Counted from the first letter of the stretch, positions 1-9,084 are shown. The stretch is DNA of 64,000 nucleotides from Pseudomonas sp. 102515 (GCF_031085165.1 NZ_JAVHTY010000001.1:1240001-1304000); one strand, 5' to 3'. The notes: generated by a model not told the origin, from the sequence alone. Numbers and translations are program-made.

Positions 1-106
1 GCGTTGAAAACGCCTGCGGAATGCTCATTCACATTGAGTAAATTCCGCTTCCTCAGGCCTTTTCGCCTTGTTTGGCTCTAGCTCGCGAGATTCTGAACAG
101 ACTCTA
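1..106 (-). repeat. Partial copy (C) of a MITE-like dispersed repeat
   Basis: Read on the minus strand, this stretch carries the same core as two other copies in the window (56135-56272 and 57705-57876). Shared blocks are TCTCGCGAGCTAGAG, then AAACAAGGCGAAAA, then TGAGGAAGCG, then AATGAGCATTCCG. One end matches the terminal repeat of the full copy: CTGTTCA at 92-98 read in reverse, ending near 106, just upstream of tatD. The other end lies outside the window. The middle diverges from the other copies, so this is an older or variant member. Confidence 0.8.
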
Positions 107-122
107 ATCGAAGGTCCGCACC

Positions 123-953
123 ATGCAATTGATCGACATCGGCGTCAACCTCACCCATCCCAGTCTGCTCAAGGAGGTGGACGCGGTGATCGAGCGGGCC
201 CAGGCCGCCGGTGTGATGCAATTGGTGCTGACCGGCACCACCCTCGAAGACAGCGAGAACGCCCTCAATCTCTGCCTGCGCCTGGATGCGGGTGAAGCCC
301 TGTTCAGCACCGCGGGCGTCCATCCCCACGAAGCCTCGACCTGGAACGCGGCCGCCGCCAGGACCCTGCGTGACCTGGCCAGCCAGCCAAAGGTGCGGGC
401 CCTGGGCGAATGCGGCCTGGACTTCAATCGCGACTTCACCCCGCGACCGCAGCAGGAGCGCTGCTTCGAGGAGCAGCTGGCCCTGGCCGCCGAATTGCGC
501 CGCCCGGTGTTTCTCCACGAGCGCGACGCCAGCGAGCGGATGCTGGCGATCCTGCGCGACTATCGCGACCATCTGCCGGCCGCCGTGGTGCACTGCTTCA
601 CCGGCGAACGCAAGGCGCTCTACGGCTACCTGGATCTCGACCTGCACCTGGGCATCACCGGCTGGATCTGCGACGAGCGCCGCGGCCTGCACCTGCACGA
701 GCTGGTCGGGCAGATCCCGGTCGGTCGGCTGATGCTGGAAACCGATGCCCCCTACCTGCTGCCGCGCACCCTCAGACCCAAGCCGCGCCATGGCCACAAC
801 GAGCCGGCCTTTCTCCCGGAGATCCTGTGCACCGTGGCGCGCCTGCGCAACGAAACGCCCGAGCAGACCGCCCTGCACACCACCGCCACCGCCCGTGCCT
901 TCTTCGGGCTGCCGGAGATCGCCGAGCCAGAGCGGGTCGAGGAATACGACTAG
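123..953 (+). CDS. tatD: TatD family metal-dependent DNase/hydrolase
   Basis: 276 residues, the usual TatD length. TatD enzymes are cytoplasmic TIM-barrel metallohydrolases with 3'-5' exonuclease activity on DNA and RNA. Metal-ligand motifs are in the expected order: GVHPHE, the [10 protein letters not shown] glutamate, the FLHERD histidine, VVHCFTGE, and the [12 protein letters not shown] aspartate near residue 205. The ATG at 123 follows a weak ribosome binding site. The dispersed repeat ends about 16 bases upstream, so the native promoter may have been displaced or may lie inside the repeat. A second TatD paralogue sits at 20732-21514. This one ends in the proline/arginine-rich [13 protein letters not shown] tail that I associate with E. 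coli TatD proper rather than YcfH. Confidence 0.9.
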   Translation: MQLIDIGVNLTHPSLLKEVDAVIERAQAAGVMQLVLTGTTLEDSENALNLCLRLDAGEALFSTAGVHPHEASTWNAAAARTLRDLASQPKVRALGECGLDFNRDFTPRPQQERCFEEQLALAAELRRPVFLHERDASERMLAILRDYRDHLPAAVVHCFTGERKALYGYLDLDLHLGITGWICDERRGLHLHELVGQIPVGRLMLETDAPYLLPRTLRPKPRHGHNEPAFLPEILCTVARLRNETPEQTALHTTATARAFFGLPEIAEPERVEEYD

Positions 954-972
954 GCACGGAGCGCCGCTGCGC

Positions 973-999
973 TAAAGTCGCGCAGGCATGGGCCGTTAA
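973..999 (+). promoter_or_regulatory. Candidate sigma-28 (FliA) promoter of the chemotaxis receptor gene
   Basis: TAAA at 973-976, exactly 15 bases, then GCCGTTAA at 992-999. The FliA consensus is TAAA-N15-GCCGATAA, so 11 of 12 consensus bases match with ideal spacing. It lies about 105 bases upstream of the ATG of a methyl-accepting chemotaxis protein, a classic FliA target. Confidence 0.75.
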
Positions 1000-1104
1000 C
1001 CTCAGGGCTTGTTCCGTGGCGTCACCCTCCTCCCTGCAGGACGTTGACGCCAGTCAAGATCCGGGTCGCGCCGGCCTGCCAGGCTATGCGGCCCCGCCGA
1101 CTGG

Positions 1105-2388
1105 ATGCCCCCTATGTTTGCCTGGCTGCGCGATATTTCCCTCAAGTACAAATTCTGGGCGGTCAACGCCGTCGCCTTCGTCACCAGCCTCTTGCTGGTG
1201 CTGTTCGCCATGCAGCTGGAAGTCTCCGGCCGCGCCGAGCAGCTCAAGGCGCTCAAGGCCGTCGTGGGTGAGGCGGCTACCACCCTGAGCGCCCCGACCT
1301 TCGGCGACATCTTCCTGGCCCGGGCGCCGGAATACGCCCTGGCCGTCGGCGTGCTGATGCTGGTGCTGCTGGTGGCCTCGCAGCTCCTGATCCGCTTCAT
1401 CCTCGGCAATCTGCAACGCCTCAAGGACACCATGCTGCGGGTGGAGCGCGACGGCGACCTCACCGCCCGGGTCGAGGTGCGCGGACGCGACGAGGTCGGG
1501 CAGATGACCCAGGCCTTCAACGCCATGCAGGACAGCTACACCCGCGTCGTCGGTACGGTGGCTGCCAGCGCCTCACGCCTGGACGAAGGCGCCGGCCGCC
1601 TGGCCAGCGGCATGCAGGGCGTTCGTGGCGGCATGCACGATCAGCAGCACGAGACTGACCAGGCGGCCACCGCGATCAACGAGATGAGCGCCACCGTGCA
1701 GCAGATCGCCGAGCACGCCGCCGGCACCCGCGACCAGTCCCAGGAGGCCGATCGCCTGGCCGGCGCCGGTCAGCAGGCGGTGGAGCGCGTCAGCCATTCC
1801 ATCGCCGATCTCTCCCAGGGCGTGCAGCAGACCGCGGTGATGATCCAGGAGCTGGCCGAGAACAGCGAGCGCATCACCAGCGTGGTCAACGTCATCCACG
1901 GCATCGCCGAGCAGACCAATCTCCTGGCGCTCAACGCCGCCATCGAGGCGGCCCGTGCCGGCGAGGCCGGCCGTGGCTTCGCCGTGGTGGCCGACGAGGT
2001 GCGCAACCTGGCCAAGCGCGTCCAGGGTTCCACCGACGAGATCACCCGCATGGTCGACGGTCTCCAGGCCGGTACCCGCGATGCCGTGGAATTCATGCGC
2101 GAGAGTTCGCTCAAGGCCGACGACTGCGTGGTCCAGGCCGACGCCGCCGGGCAGGCCCTGGCCGACATCACCGCCGCCGTGACCCTGATGCGCGACAGCA
2201 ACACCCAGATCGCCGTGGCCGCGGAGCAGCAGGCCCAGGTGGCGGAAGAGATGAGCAGGTCGGTTGTAGGCATCCGCGATGTCACGGAAAGGACCATGCT
2301 GCTCACGCAGGAGTCGGCCAGCACCAGCACCGAACTGGCCGCCCTCGCAGGAACCCTGAATCAGGCGATCCGCCAGTTGCGCCTATAG
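1105..2388 (+). CDS. Methyl-accepting chemotaxis protein with minimal periplasmic region
   Basis: 427 residues. A transmembrane segment lies near residues 18-37 and a second near 77-98. Only about 40 residues separate them, far too few for a usual four-helix-bundle, Cache or PAS sensor domain. A HAMP domain follows (about 99-150, with [12 protein letters not shown]), then a long signalling coiled coil with the hairpin tip containing [20 protein letters not shown] and [14 protein letters not shown], which binds CheA and CheW. The signal must be sensed by the short loop, the membrane, HAMP or a partner protein. ATGs at 1105 and 1114 are both possible. A sigma-28-type promoter upstream places it in the motility regulon. 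Confidence 0.9.
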   Translation: MPPMFAWLRDISLKYKFWAVNAVAFVTSLLLVLFAMQLEVSGRAEQLKALKAVVGEAATTLSAPTFGDIFLARAPEYALAVGVLMLVLLVASQLLIRFILGNLQRLKDTMLRVERDGDLTARVEVRGRDEVGQMTQAFNAMQDSYTRVVGTVAASASRLDEGAGRLASGMQGVRGGMHDQQHETDQAATAINEMSATVQQIAEHAAGTRDQSQEADRLAGAGQQAVERVSHSIADLSQGVQQTAVMIQELAENSERITSVVNVIHGIAEQTNLLALNAAIEAARAGEAGRGFAVVADEVRNLAKRVQGSTDEITRMVDGLQAGTRDAVEFMRESSLKADDCVVQADAAGQALADITAAVTLMRDSNTQIAVAAEQQAQVAEEMSRSVVGIRDVTERTMLLTQESASTSTELAALAGTLNQAIRQLRL

Positions 2389-2463
2389 CCTCCATAGCGA
2401 GAGCGCATTCGCGCGGTTGCCCGACAGGCGGCAAGATGCCCGCACGTTTTTCGGAGAACCGCC

Positions 2464-2643
2464 ATGCGCTCGGTCACCCACCTCACTTCCGCCGTGCTGT
2501 TGTCGCTGGGCCTGGGCTGCATCGCCCAGGCTCTGGGCAACCCGCATCCGCAACCGCTGATCCTGGCGGCCATCGTCTGCCTGGTGGCCTTCGCCCTGCA
2601 GGAACCCGACACCCTCCCCGTGCCTCAGTCGCTGCGCGCCTGA
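2464..2643 (+). CDS. Small hypothetical membrane protein (59 aa)
   Basis: An ATG at 2464 follows a good ribosome binding site (CGGAGAA, 5-9 bases upstream) and opens 59 codons ending in TGA at 2641-2643. The protein has two hydrophobic stretches, residues about 9-24 and 31-46, separated by a Pro/His/Asn turn (GNPHPQP). It ends in a polar tail, consistent with a helical hairpin in the membrane. Its end overlaps the 3' end of the convergent tgpA gene by 19 bases. I do not recognise the family. Support comes from the Shine-Dalgarno, the codon use and the membrane pattern. Confidence 0.6.
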   Translation: MRSVTHLTSAVLLSLGLGCIAQALGNPHPQPLILAAIVCLVAFALQEPDTLPVPQSLRA

Positions 2644-4634
2644 GGCTCACGCAGCTGGCGTTTCAACGCTTTCAGCGCCCTCGATAGCGCCGCCGGGTCC
2701 GCTGGCCGACCGGCATAGCGCTGTGCCTGGAATTCCGCGGAGAATGCCGTTATCGCCGCGCGTGCCGCCGGCAATTCGGCCATGGCGCGCCCGGCGAAGC
2801 GGCCGGCGGGCTCGCCGCTTCGCCGCTTCACCCCCTGGCGCGCCAGCAGGCGCTCGAACTGGCCGAAGCGCGTCAGCAGGGGATCCCGCGTCCGCCGCCA
2901 GGGCTTGAGCACCAGCAGCGCGGTCATTCCGAGCATTGCCAGCACCAGCAGCGCCAGGAGCAACCCCAGCCGTTGCAGCGAGCCCTCGCCCAGCAGCCGC
3001 TTGAACAGTTCACCCTGGGTGTCTTCCTGGTAGTTGAGCACCCAGCGCTGCCAGCCGTAGTTGATGCGGTCCCAGCCCAGACGCAGCTCATTGAGCCAGG
3101 CCAGGTTGCGATAGCGATTGGCGGCGAAGGGATTGTCGGCGAGGAATTCATTGGCTGCGCCCTGAGCTGCCAGGGCCTCCTGCAAGCCGCGCTCGATCCG
3201 CTCGGGCGCCACCTGGGCGGTGGGATCGACGCTGATCCAACCGCGCCCTGGCAGCCAGTATTCCACCCAGGCATGGGCATCGAATTGCTGCACCAGCAGA
3301 TAGCCGCCCGCGGCATTGAATTCACCGCCCTGGTAGCCCGCCACCACCCGCGCGGGGATGCCCGCCACCCGCAGGGCGAAGGTCATGGCGCCGGCATAGT
3401 GGGCGCAAAAACCGCGGTGGTTATCGAAGAGAAAGGCATCGATGGCATCGACGCTCGCCGTGGGCGGCTGCAGGGTATAGACGAAGGGCTGCTGGCGAAA
3501 ATAGGCCAGGATCGCCTGGGCCAGGGCCTCGGGCGTCGACGTGCGCGCCTTGAGCCCGGCCACCCAGGCCCGGGTGCGCGGTTCGCCGCCGCTGGGCAGC
3601 TGCAGCGCGCGACGCTGGCTGGAGGCGGACAGCCGCTCCGGCTCGCGGGTTGCCTGGGGCCAGCTGGCTACCTGGTAGAGCAGCGCCTGGTCCACCGGGC
3701 GGCGGCGCTGCAGATGGAAGTCGCTGGCCAAGCGCACGTCGCGCTGATCGCTGCGCGCCACATCCAGGCCATAGAGCCAGGGCCTACCGCTCGGCTCCAT
3801 GACCACCTGATAGTCCAGTCGGGGTCCGCTCGGCGTCCAGGCCGGTTCCGGACTCCACGCCGTATCGGGATCCACCGACCAGCGCGCGCCATCGAAGCGC
3901 TCGTAGGTGGTGGCCCGCCAGTAGAGGTCGCGCTGCGCCGGCCGGTCGCCGGCGAAGCTGACGCGGAACACTCGCTCGGCGGATTGCGAGAGCTGGGCGA
4001 TCTCCCCCGGCGCCATGCTGTCGCCCAGTCCGGTGCGCGCCTGGTCGCCCGGTTGCGGCAGCGACCACAGCGGACCGATGCGCGGAAACACCAGGAACAG
4101 CAGCAGCATCAGGGGCACCGCCTGCAGCAGCAGGGTGCCGGCGACCTTCAACGTCGCCAGCGGCCGACTGGCCAGGGCGCTCTGCTGCAGGCCGATCAGC
4201 GCCGCCACCAGGGCGGTCACCGGCAGCAGGCTGTAGAGCGCGGCGAGCAGGCCGTCCTCGAACAGGTAGGCGATCACCACCGCGAAGAAACCCAGGTAGA
4301 TCACCACCAGGGCATCGCGGCGGCTGTGCATCTCGATCAGCTTGAGGGCGAAGGTCACCAGCAGCAGCACGGCACCGGCGTCCAGGCCGATGAAGGAGCC
4401 GCGCGACAGCCAGATGCCGCCCATGGTCAGCAGCAGCAGGCCGCCCTTCTCGATCCGCGTCGGTGCCCGCACCTGCATGCGGAACAGCAGCACCCGCCAG
4501 CCGGCGCAAAAGCCCCAGAGCAACCCGACCCAGGGCGGCAGATGGGTGAGGTGTGGCAGGATCACCAGGGCCTGGGCCACCAGCAGCCAGATCAGGGCGA
4601 TACGCGGAATGGCTTGCGGCACGGCGGTGCTCAT
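2625..4634 (-). CDS. tgpA: TgpA-like membrane transglutaminase (DUF3488 / transglutaminase-like domain)
   Basis: 669 residues from the ATG at 4634, whose ATGA overlaps the stop of the preceding DUF58 gene. An upstream ATG at 4649 is less likely. The N-terminal quarter is a run of transmembrane helices (DUF3488). A periplasmic transglutaminase-like core follows with the catalytic Cys in GFCAHYAG, His in FDAHAWVEYW and Asp in ISVDPTAQ. A last membrane helix near residues 550-575 precedes a cytoplasmic tail. In P. aeruginosa TgpA is an inner-membrane protein with a periplasmic transglutaminase domain and is reported essential. Operon with MoxR and DUF58 genes upstream. Confidence 0.9.
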   Translation of the reverse strand: MSTAVPQAIPRIALIWLLVAQALVILPHLTHLPPWVGLLWGFCAGWRVLLFRMQVRAPTRIEKGGLLLLTMGGIWLSRGSFIGLDAGAVLLLVTFALKLIEMHSRRDALVVIYLGFFAVVIAYLFEDGLLAALYSLLPVTALVAALIGLQQSALASRPLATLKVAGTLLLQAVPLMLLLFLVFPRIGPLWSLPQPGDQARTGLGDSMAPGEIAQLSQSAERVFRVSFAGDRPAQRDLYWRATTYERFDGARWSVDPDTAWSPEPAWTPSGPRLDYQVVMEPSGRPWLYGLDVARSDQRDVRLASDFHLQRRRPVDQALLYQVASWPQATREPERLSASSQRRALQLPSGGEPRTRAWVAGLKARTSTPEALAQAILAYFRQQPFVYTLQPPTASVDAIDAFLFDNHRGFCAHYAGAMTFALRVAGIPARVVAGYQGGEFNAAGGYLLVQQFDAHAWVEYWLPGRGWISVDPTAQVAPERIERGLQEALAAQGAANEFLADNPFAANRYRNLAWLNELRLGWDRINYGWQRWVLNYQEDTQGELFKRLLGEGSLQRLGLLLALLVLAMLGMTALLVLKPWRRTRDPLLTRFGQFERLLARQGVKRRSGEPAGRFAGRAMAELPAARAAITAFSAEFQAQRYAGRPADPAALSRALKALKRQLREPQARSD

Positions 4635-5587
4635 ATCGGCCGTCCGCACAGGGCCAGGGCCTGCAACGCCGCGTCACGATGGGCTTCGCCGGTGGCGGGC
4701 GCCAGCTCCACCCCGGGCAGCCGCAGGCCGAAGCGCAGTTGACGCGTGGTGCAGTCCAGCACCGCCTGGCACAGCCAGGACAGCCGGGTCTCGGTGTCGC
4801 CATCGAGTACGCTGAAATCCAGCCAGAGTTCGCTACCGGCCAGGGCGGTGAAGTCCTTGACCAGCAGGCCCTGCCCCCGGGAAAAGGCCTTCCAGTCCAG
4901 CCGCCGGCGCGAATCGCCGGGCTGATAGGGCCGCAGACCCTGGAAGTCGTCGGCGCCCTGCCCCGCCTGGCGCTGGCCTTCGTCGCCTCCGGCATCCTGG
5001 CCGCTGCGCAGCGGCGTCGTGGTCGCCAGTGGCTGCGGATAGACCAGGGCGCGCACGTCCAGGTCCAGCCAGCTCCAGGCGACGAACAGGCCGAGGGGAA
5101 AACGGCTTTCCACCCGGAGTCGCCCGGGCCTCAGCCAGCCGCGGCTCGGCGCCGGGTGAAAGATCTGCAAGGTGACGCTCTCCTTCACTGGCACGTCGCT
5201 GAGCACCAGGGGTTCGTTACGCCAACCCAGGGCGATGCCCTGGTGCGCGCGGCCACTGCTCTCCAGGCGCACGCGAAAACCGGCGGCCTCCCCGGCGAAC
5301 ACCGGGCTGGCGCCGCCGCCGACCAGATGCAGACCGGCCAGGTTGCGATAGGTGTGCAGCATGGCCACCAGCGCCAGCGAAAACAGCAGGAAGGTCAGGC
5401 CATAGGCCAGGCTGCTCTGGTAGTTGATGCCGGCCAGCAGCATCAGCAGCAGGGCGATGGCGAAGGCGCCACCCTGGCGGGTGGGCAGGATGAAGATGCG
5501 CCGCTGATCGAGGATGATGCGATTGGCCGGCGGAATCCGCCGCGCCAGCCAGCCGTCTCGATAGCGCTGCCAGGCGCCGCCGGTCAC
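4631..5587 (-). CDS. DUF58 domain-containing membrane protein
   Basis: 318 residues from a GTG at 5587 whose GTGA overlaps the MoxR stop codon. An in-frame ATG at 5614 would add nine residues. Two adjacent hydrophobic segments near the N-terminus (FAIALLLMLLAGINY and LTFLLFSLALVAMLHTY) are followed by a cytoplasmic region with the DUF58 signature (GLRPYQPGDSRRRLDWKAFSR). DUF58 proteins resemble von Willebrand A-like folds and are usually encoded beside MoxR ATPases, as here. The partnership with MoxR is inferred from context; the biochemical role is unknown. Confidence 0.85.
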   Translation of the reverse strand: MTGGAWQRYRDGWLARRIPPANRIILDQRRIFILPTRQGGAFAIALLLMLLAGINYQSSLAYGLTFLLFSLALVAMLHTYRNLAGLHLVGGGASPVFAGEAAGFRVRLESSGRAHQGIALGWRNEPLVLSDVPVKESVTLQIFHPAPSRGWLRPGRLRVESRFPLGLFVAWSWLDLDVRALVYPQPLATTTPLRSGQDAGGDEGQRQAGQGADDFQGLRPYQPGDSRRRLDWKAFSRGQGLLVKDFTALAGSELWLDFSVLDGDTETRLSWLCQAVLDCTTRQLRFGLRLPGVELAPATGEAHRDAALQALALCGRPI

Positions 5588-6501
5588 AGCGCCGGGACTT
5601 CGCGCAGCAGCCACTGCACCAGGGCGCCACCCCCATGCCCGGCGGGATCGGCGATGTCGCGCAGGCGATGCCCGGCCACCGCCGGCAGCACCGTCTGGAC
5701 GTCCTCGGGCAGCACATGGTCGCGCCCCGCCAGCAGCGCCCAGGCCCGCGCCGCGGCCAACAGCGCCAGGCTGCCGCGAGGCGACAGGCCGAGGGCGAAG
5801 GACGTCTGGGTGCGGGTGGCTTCCACCAGGCGCAGCACATAGTCCACCACCGCCTCGCTGGCATGGATGCGCGGCACCTCGGCCTGGATCAGCCGCAGCT
5901 GGGCGTGATCCAGCAGGGGCTCAAGGCGCGGCAGCTGCTCGCGCCCGGAACCGCCGAGCAGCAGCGCCCGCTCGGCGGCGCGCCCGGGATAGCCGAGCGA
6001 CAGGCGCATCAGGAAGCGATCGAGCTGGGATTCCGGCAGGGCGAAGGTGCCGCCCTGGGAGATGGGATTCTGGGTGGCGATGACGAAGAAGGGATCGGGC
6101 AAGGGTCGGGTGGCGCCCTCGATGGTCACCTGCCCCTCCTCCATGGCTTCCAGCAGCGCGCTCTGGCTCTTGGGCGTCGCGCGATTGATCTCGTCGGCCA
6201 GCAGCAACTCGGCGAACACCGGCCCGGCATGGAAGACGAACTGCCCACTGTCGCGATCGAACACCGAGGTGCCGAGGATATCGCCGGGCAAGAGGTCGGA
6301 GGTGAACTGGATGCGCTGGAAGGACAGCCCCAGCACCTTGGCCAGGGCATGGCTGAGGGTGGTCTTGCCCATGCCGGGCAGGTCCTCGATCAGCAGGTGT
6401 CCCCGCGCCAGCAGGCAGGCCAGTGCCAGCCTGACCTGGGTTTCCTTGCCCAACAAAACGCCGTCTACCGCCTTGAGACAGGCGTTCAACCTATCGTGCA
6501 T
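5584..6501 (-). CDS. MoxR family AAA+ ATPase
   Basis: 305 residues, full length for the family. Walker A is DLPGMGKTTL near residues 40-49, Walker B is LLADEINRATPK, and sensor 1 lies at VIATQNPISQGG. MoxR ATPases act as chaperone-like factors for assembly of partner complexes, commonly with VWA or DUF58 proteins. First gene of a three-gene minus-strand operon (MoxR, DUF58, TgpA) with 4-base stop/start overlaps that indicate translational coupling. Confidence 0.9.
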   Translation of the reverse strand: MHDRLNACLKAVDGVLLGKETQVRLALACLLARGHLLIEDLPGMGKTTLSHALAKVLGLSFQRIQFTSDLLPGDILGTSVFDRDSGQFVFHAGPVFAELLLADEINRATPKSQSALLEAMEEGQVTIEGATRPLPDPFFVIATQNPISQGGTFALPESQLDRFLMRLSLGYPGRAAERALLLGGSGREQLPRLEPLLDHAQLRLIQAEVPRIHASEAVVDYVLRLVEATRTQTSFALGLSPRGSLALLAAARAWALLAGRDHVLPEDVQTVLPAVAGHRLRDIADPAGHGGGALVQWLLREVPAL

Positions 6502-6603
6502 GCCCTGAGGTCTCTCGCCTTGCGCCGACGCGAGAAGGCGTCGGCCTGCAGAACGAGAATAGCAGCACCTTTTACCGGCAGCCTCGCCCCGGAGGTTTAA
6601 CGC

Positions 6604-7302
6604 TTATTTCAGGGTGGCGAGGATGTCTTCCACGGCGCGGGCCGGATCGGCGGCGCGCGCGATGGGCCGGCCGATCACCAGGTAGTCGGAGCCGGCGTCC
6701 AGGGCTTCGCGCGGGGTGAGGATGCGGCGCTGGTCGTCCAGGGCACTGCCGGCCGGACGGATGCCGGGGGTGACCAGTTGCAGCGCCGGTTGCGCGGCCT
6801 TGAGCGCCGAGGCCTCCTGGGCCGAGCAGACCAGGCCGTCCAGGCCGGCGCGAGCGGCCAGACCGGCCAGGCGCAGGACCTGCTCCTGGGGATCCACGTC
6901 CAGGCCGATGTCGGCCAGGTCCTCGCGCTCCATGCTGGTCAGCACGGTGACACCGATCAGCAGCGGCTTGGGCCCTTGGAAGGCCTCCAGGGTCTCGCGA
7001 CAGGCGGTCATCATGCGCAGGCCACCCGAGCAGTGGACATTGACCATCCAGACGCCCATCTCCGCCGCAGCCCTGACCGCCATGGCGGTGGTGTTGGGGA
7101 TGTCGTGGAATTTCAGGTCGAGGAAGACTTCGAAGCCGCGCGTGCGCAGGGCTTCCACCACCCCGGCGGCGCTGGCGGTGAACAGCTCCTTGCCGACCTT
7201 GACCCGGCAGGTGGCGGGATCGAGGCGATCGGCCAGCGCCAGGGCGGCGGACGACGAAGGGAAATCCAGGGCGACGATGATGGGAGACTGGCAGGCGGAC
7301 AT
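6604..7302 (-). CDS. pyrF: Orotidine 5'-phosphate decarboxylase
   Basis: 232 residues from the ATG at 7302 ([14 protein letters not shown]); a longer in-frame ORF from 7362 would add 20 unconserved residues. It catalyses the last step of UMP synthesis, OMP to UMP. The catalytic Asp/Lys motif [10 protein letters not shown] is intact, with the C-terminal phosphate-binding motif YLVIGRPI. It is a cytoplasmic TIM-barrel dimer. It stands alone between the MoxR operon and the LysR gene, as pyrF often does in Pseudomonas. Confidence 0.95.
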   Translation of the reverse strand: MSACQSPIIVALDFPSSSAALALADRLDPATCRVKVGKELFTASAAGVVEALRTRGFEVFLDLKFHDIPNTTAMAVRAAAEMGVWMVNVHCSGGLRMMTACRETLEAFQGPKPLLIGVTVLTSMEREDLADIGLDVDPQEQVLRLAGLAARAGLDGLVCSAQEASALKAAQPALQLVTPGIRPAGSALDDQRRILTPREALDAGSDYLVIGRPIARAADPARAVEDILATLK

Positions 7303-7392
7303 GGGAGCTCTCGGCAAAACGGCAAAGGCCGGCATTTTCGCAGAAAAGCGCCGCGCCGGCACTTGGCCGCTGTCTGCCCGCGCTCCCCTCCT

Positions 7393-8268
7393 TCAACTCG
7401 GCTTGAGCAATCGCTCGCGCAGCCAGTTGCCCGCCGGCCCCAGCGGTCGCCGCCGCGACCAGACCACGTCCACCGCCACTCGCTGCGGCCAGCCAGGGAC
7501 GGCCAGTTCCACCAACCGTCCCTGGCCAAAGGTCGCCACCAGCCACAACGGTAGCTCGGCCCAGCCGAACCCCTGCACCGCCATCTCCAACAGCAGCAGA
7601 TAGTCGGGCGCCGACCAGCAACGCCCGCGGGTGTCCGGCAGGCGGCTGACCTGCTGGGAGGCTTCGGTCACGGTGCTCAGGCGCAGCAGCCGATAGGGTG
7701 CCAGGTCGTCCGGTGTGACCCGCTCCAGCGTCGCCAACGGATGATCGGCGGCGACATAGAGGCCGAAGGTGACCAGGCCATCCAGGGTGGCCGCCTCGAT
7801 GTCCGCCGGATAGGGTGGCTGACCGGCCAGCAGGCCCAGATCCGCGCGCCCCTGCACCAGGCTGAGCACATCGGCGTCCTCGGCGATCAGGCATTCGAAT
7901 TCGAGATCCGGATAGCGCTGGTCCAGCTCCGTCAGCAGCGCCTCATAACGGGTGGGCTGATAGGTATCGGAAATCACCAGGGTCAGGCGTGGCTCCACCC
8001 CGGCCGCCAGTTGGGTGGCGCGATTGGCCAGGCGGTCATGGGCCGACAGCACGGCGCGGGCCTGGTCGAGCAGTTGCTCACCGGCAGCCGTCAGTACCGG
8101 GTAGCGGCCCTGGCGATCGAACAGGGCCACCCCCAGTTCGTCCTCCAGCCGGGCGATGCTCTCGCTGATACTGGACTGCCGCTTGCCCAGCACCCGGGCC
8201 GCCGCACTGAAGGAGCCTGTCGCGGCCGCCTCGACGAACGCCTCGAGGGCTTCGGCGTTAGGATACAT
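7393..8268 (-). CDS. LysR family transcriptional regulator, divergent from a PACE efflux gene
   Basis: 291 residues. An N-terminal winged helix-turn-helix (about 1-60, SFSAAARVLGKRQSSISESIARLEDELG split over two helices) is followed by a periplasmic-binding-protein-like effector domain. Only 82 bases separate its start from the divergent PACE transporter. In Acinetobacter the LysR regulator AceR controls the PACE gene aceI from the same kind of arrangement, so this protein probably regulates its neighbour. The ligand is unknown; polyamines or biocides such as chlorhexidine are guesses from that family. Confidence 0.88.
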   Translation of the reverse strand: MYPNAEALEAFVEAAATGSFSAAARVLGKRQSSISESIARLEDELGVALFDRQGRYPVLTAAGEQLLDQARAVLSAHDRLANRATQLAAGVEPRLTLVISDTYQPTRYEALLTELDQRYPDLEFECLIAEDADVLSLVQGRADLGLLAGQPPYPADIEAATLDGLVTFGLYVAADHPLATLERVTPDDLAPYRLLRLSTVTEASQQVSRLPDTRGRCWSAPDYLLLLEMAVQGFGWAELPLWLVATFGQGRLVELAVPGWPQRVAVDVVWSRRRPLGPAGNWLRERLLKPS

Positions 8269-8281
8269 ATCGGGTCAGCCT

Positions 8282-8292
8282 ATGGATTCCAT
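8282..8292. promoter_or_regulatory. Possible LysR operator between regulator and PACE gene
   Basis: ATGGATTCCAT is an inverted repeat with 5-base arms around one central base. It sits 14-24 bases upstream of the LysR start within the 82-base divergent spacer. LysR boxes are often T-N11-A dyads, so this fits only loosely. Confidence 0.3.
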
Positions 8293-8350
8293 TTTGATCT
8301 CCCCAGCTTAACCGATGAGACTAAGGACCTGTCCACTAGGGAGTCGCCCC

Positions 8351-8806
8351 ATGTCCGTCCCGTTCACCCAGCGTCCCGCCAGTGCCCGCGTGCTGCACGC
8401 CCTGCTGTTCGAAGGCCTCGCCGTGCTGCTCGCCACCCCGACCCTGGCCTGGCTGCTGGATCGCTCCCTCGGCCATATGAGCCTGCTCACCGCCGCCTTT
8501 TCCGCCATCGCCATGCTCTGGAACCTGGTGTTCAACCTGGGTTTCGATCGCCTGCAAGAGCGCCTGGGCTTCACCCGTGGCCTGGGTGTGCGGCTGCTGC
8601 ACGCCCTCGGCTTCGAGGGCGGCTTGATCCTGGTGCTGGTGCCGCTGGCCGCCTGGTGGCTGTCCATCGGCCTCTGGCAGGCGCTGCTGCTGGACCTGGG
8701 GCTGATCCTGTTCTTCCTGCCCTATACCCTGGCCTTCAACTGGCTCTACGACCTGGGTTACGCCGCCTGGCGCAGACGCACGAATGCGACCTGCCGGGCG
8801 CACTGA
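8351..8806 (+). CDS. PACE family (AceI-like) multidrug/biocide efflux transporter
   Basis: 151 residues from the ATG at 8351. Four membrane helices are arranged as two tandem bacterial transmembrane pair domains. Each repeat starts with a similar helix: RVLHALLFEGLAVLL and RLLHALGFEGGLILVL. The glutamate in each 'FEG' corresponds to the functionally important acidic residue of AceI helix 1. The domain boundary lies around RLQERLGFTRG. PACE proteins are inner-membrane proton-coupled exporters of chlorhexidine, acriflavine and short diamines. The divergent LysR neighbour supports this assignment. A DUF2897 gene follows 48 bases downstream. Confidence 0.88.
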   Translation: MSVPFTQRPASARVLHALLFEGLAVLLATPTLAWLLDRSLGHMSLLTAAFSAIAMLWNLVFNLGFDRLQERLGFTRGLGVRLLHALGFEGGLILVLVPLAAWWLSIGLWQALLLDLGLILFFLPYTLAFNWLYDLGYAAWRRRTNATCRAH

Positions 8807-8854
8807 CAGGCTCTGCCGTGGTCGAAGCGCTATAGCCACTCAAGGAGAAGAAAG

Positions 8855-9022
8855 ATGCCCTGGTATGCCTGGTTGATCCTGCTGGTCGCCATCGGCTCGG
8901 TGGTCGGCAGCCTGCTCATGCTCAAGGACACGGCCCGCAAGGTGCCCTTGACCGACGAACAGAAATCCAAGATCCGGCAGCGCAATGCCGAGATGGATGC
9001 CAAGGAGGCCCAGGACCGCTGA
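8855..9022 (+). CDS. DUF2897 family small membrane protein (55 aa)
   Basis: An ATG at 8855 preceded by AAGGAGAAGAAAG, a very strong ribosome binding site, gives a 55-residue protein. It starts MPWYAWLILLVAIGSVVGSL, a single membrane anchor, and then has a charged helical tail (KVPLTDEQKSKIRQRNAEMD). I recall this pattern as the DUF2897 family found in Pseudomonas and relatives; its function is unknown. It is followed 22 bases later by a strong hairpin. Confidence 0.8.
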   Translation: MPWYAWLILLVAIGSVVGSLLMLKDTARKVPLTDEQKSKIRQRNAEMDAKEAQDR

Positions 9023-9044
9023 ACGCGCAGCCCGGGTCCCCAGA

Positions 9045-9079
9045 CGAAGCCCTGTCGCACCCAGTGCGACAGGGCTTCG
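9045..9079. terminator. Strong hairpin terminator between convergent genes
   Basis: Perfect 16-base-pair stem (CGAAGCCCTGTCGCAC and its complement) with a 3-base loop at 9061-9063. It sits between the ends of the DUF2897 gene and the convergent oxidoreductase gene. There is no clear T-run on either side, so it may act mainly as a 3'-end stabiliser. Confidence 0.7.
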
Positions 9080-9084
9080 CCGTC

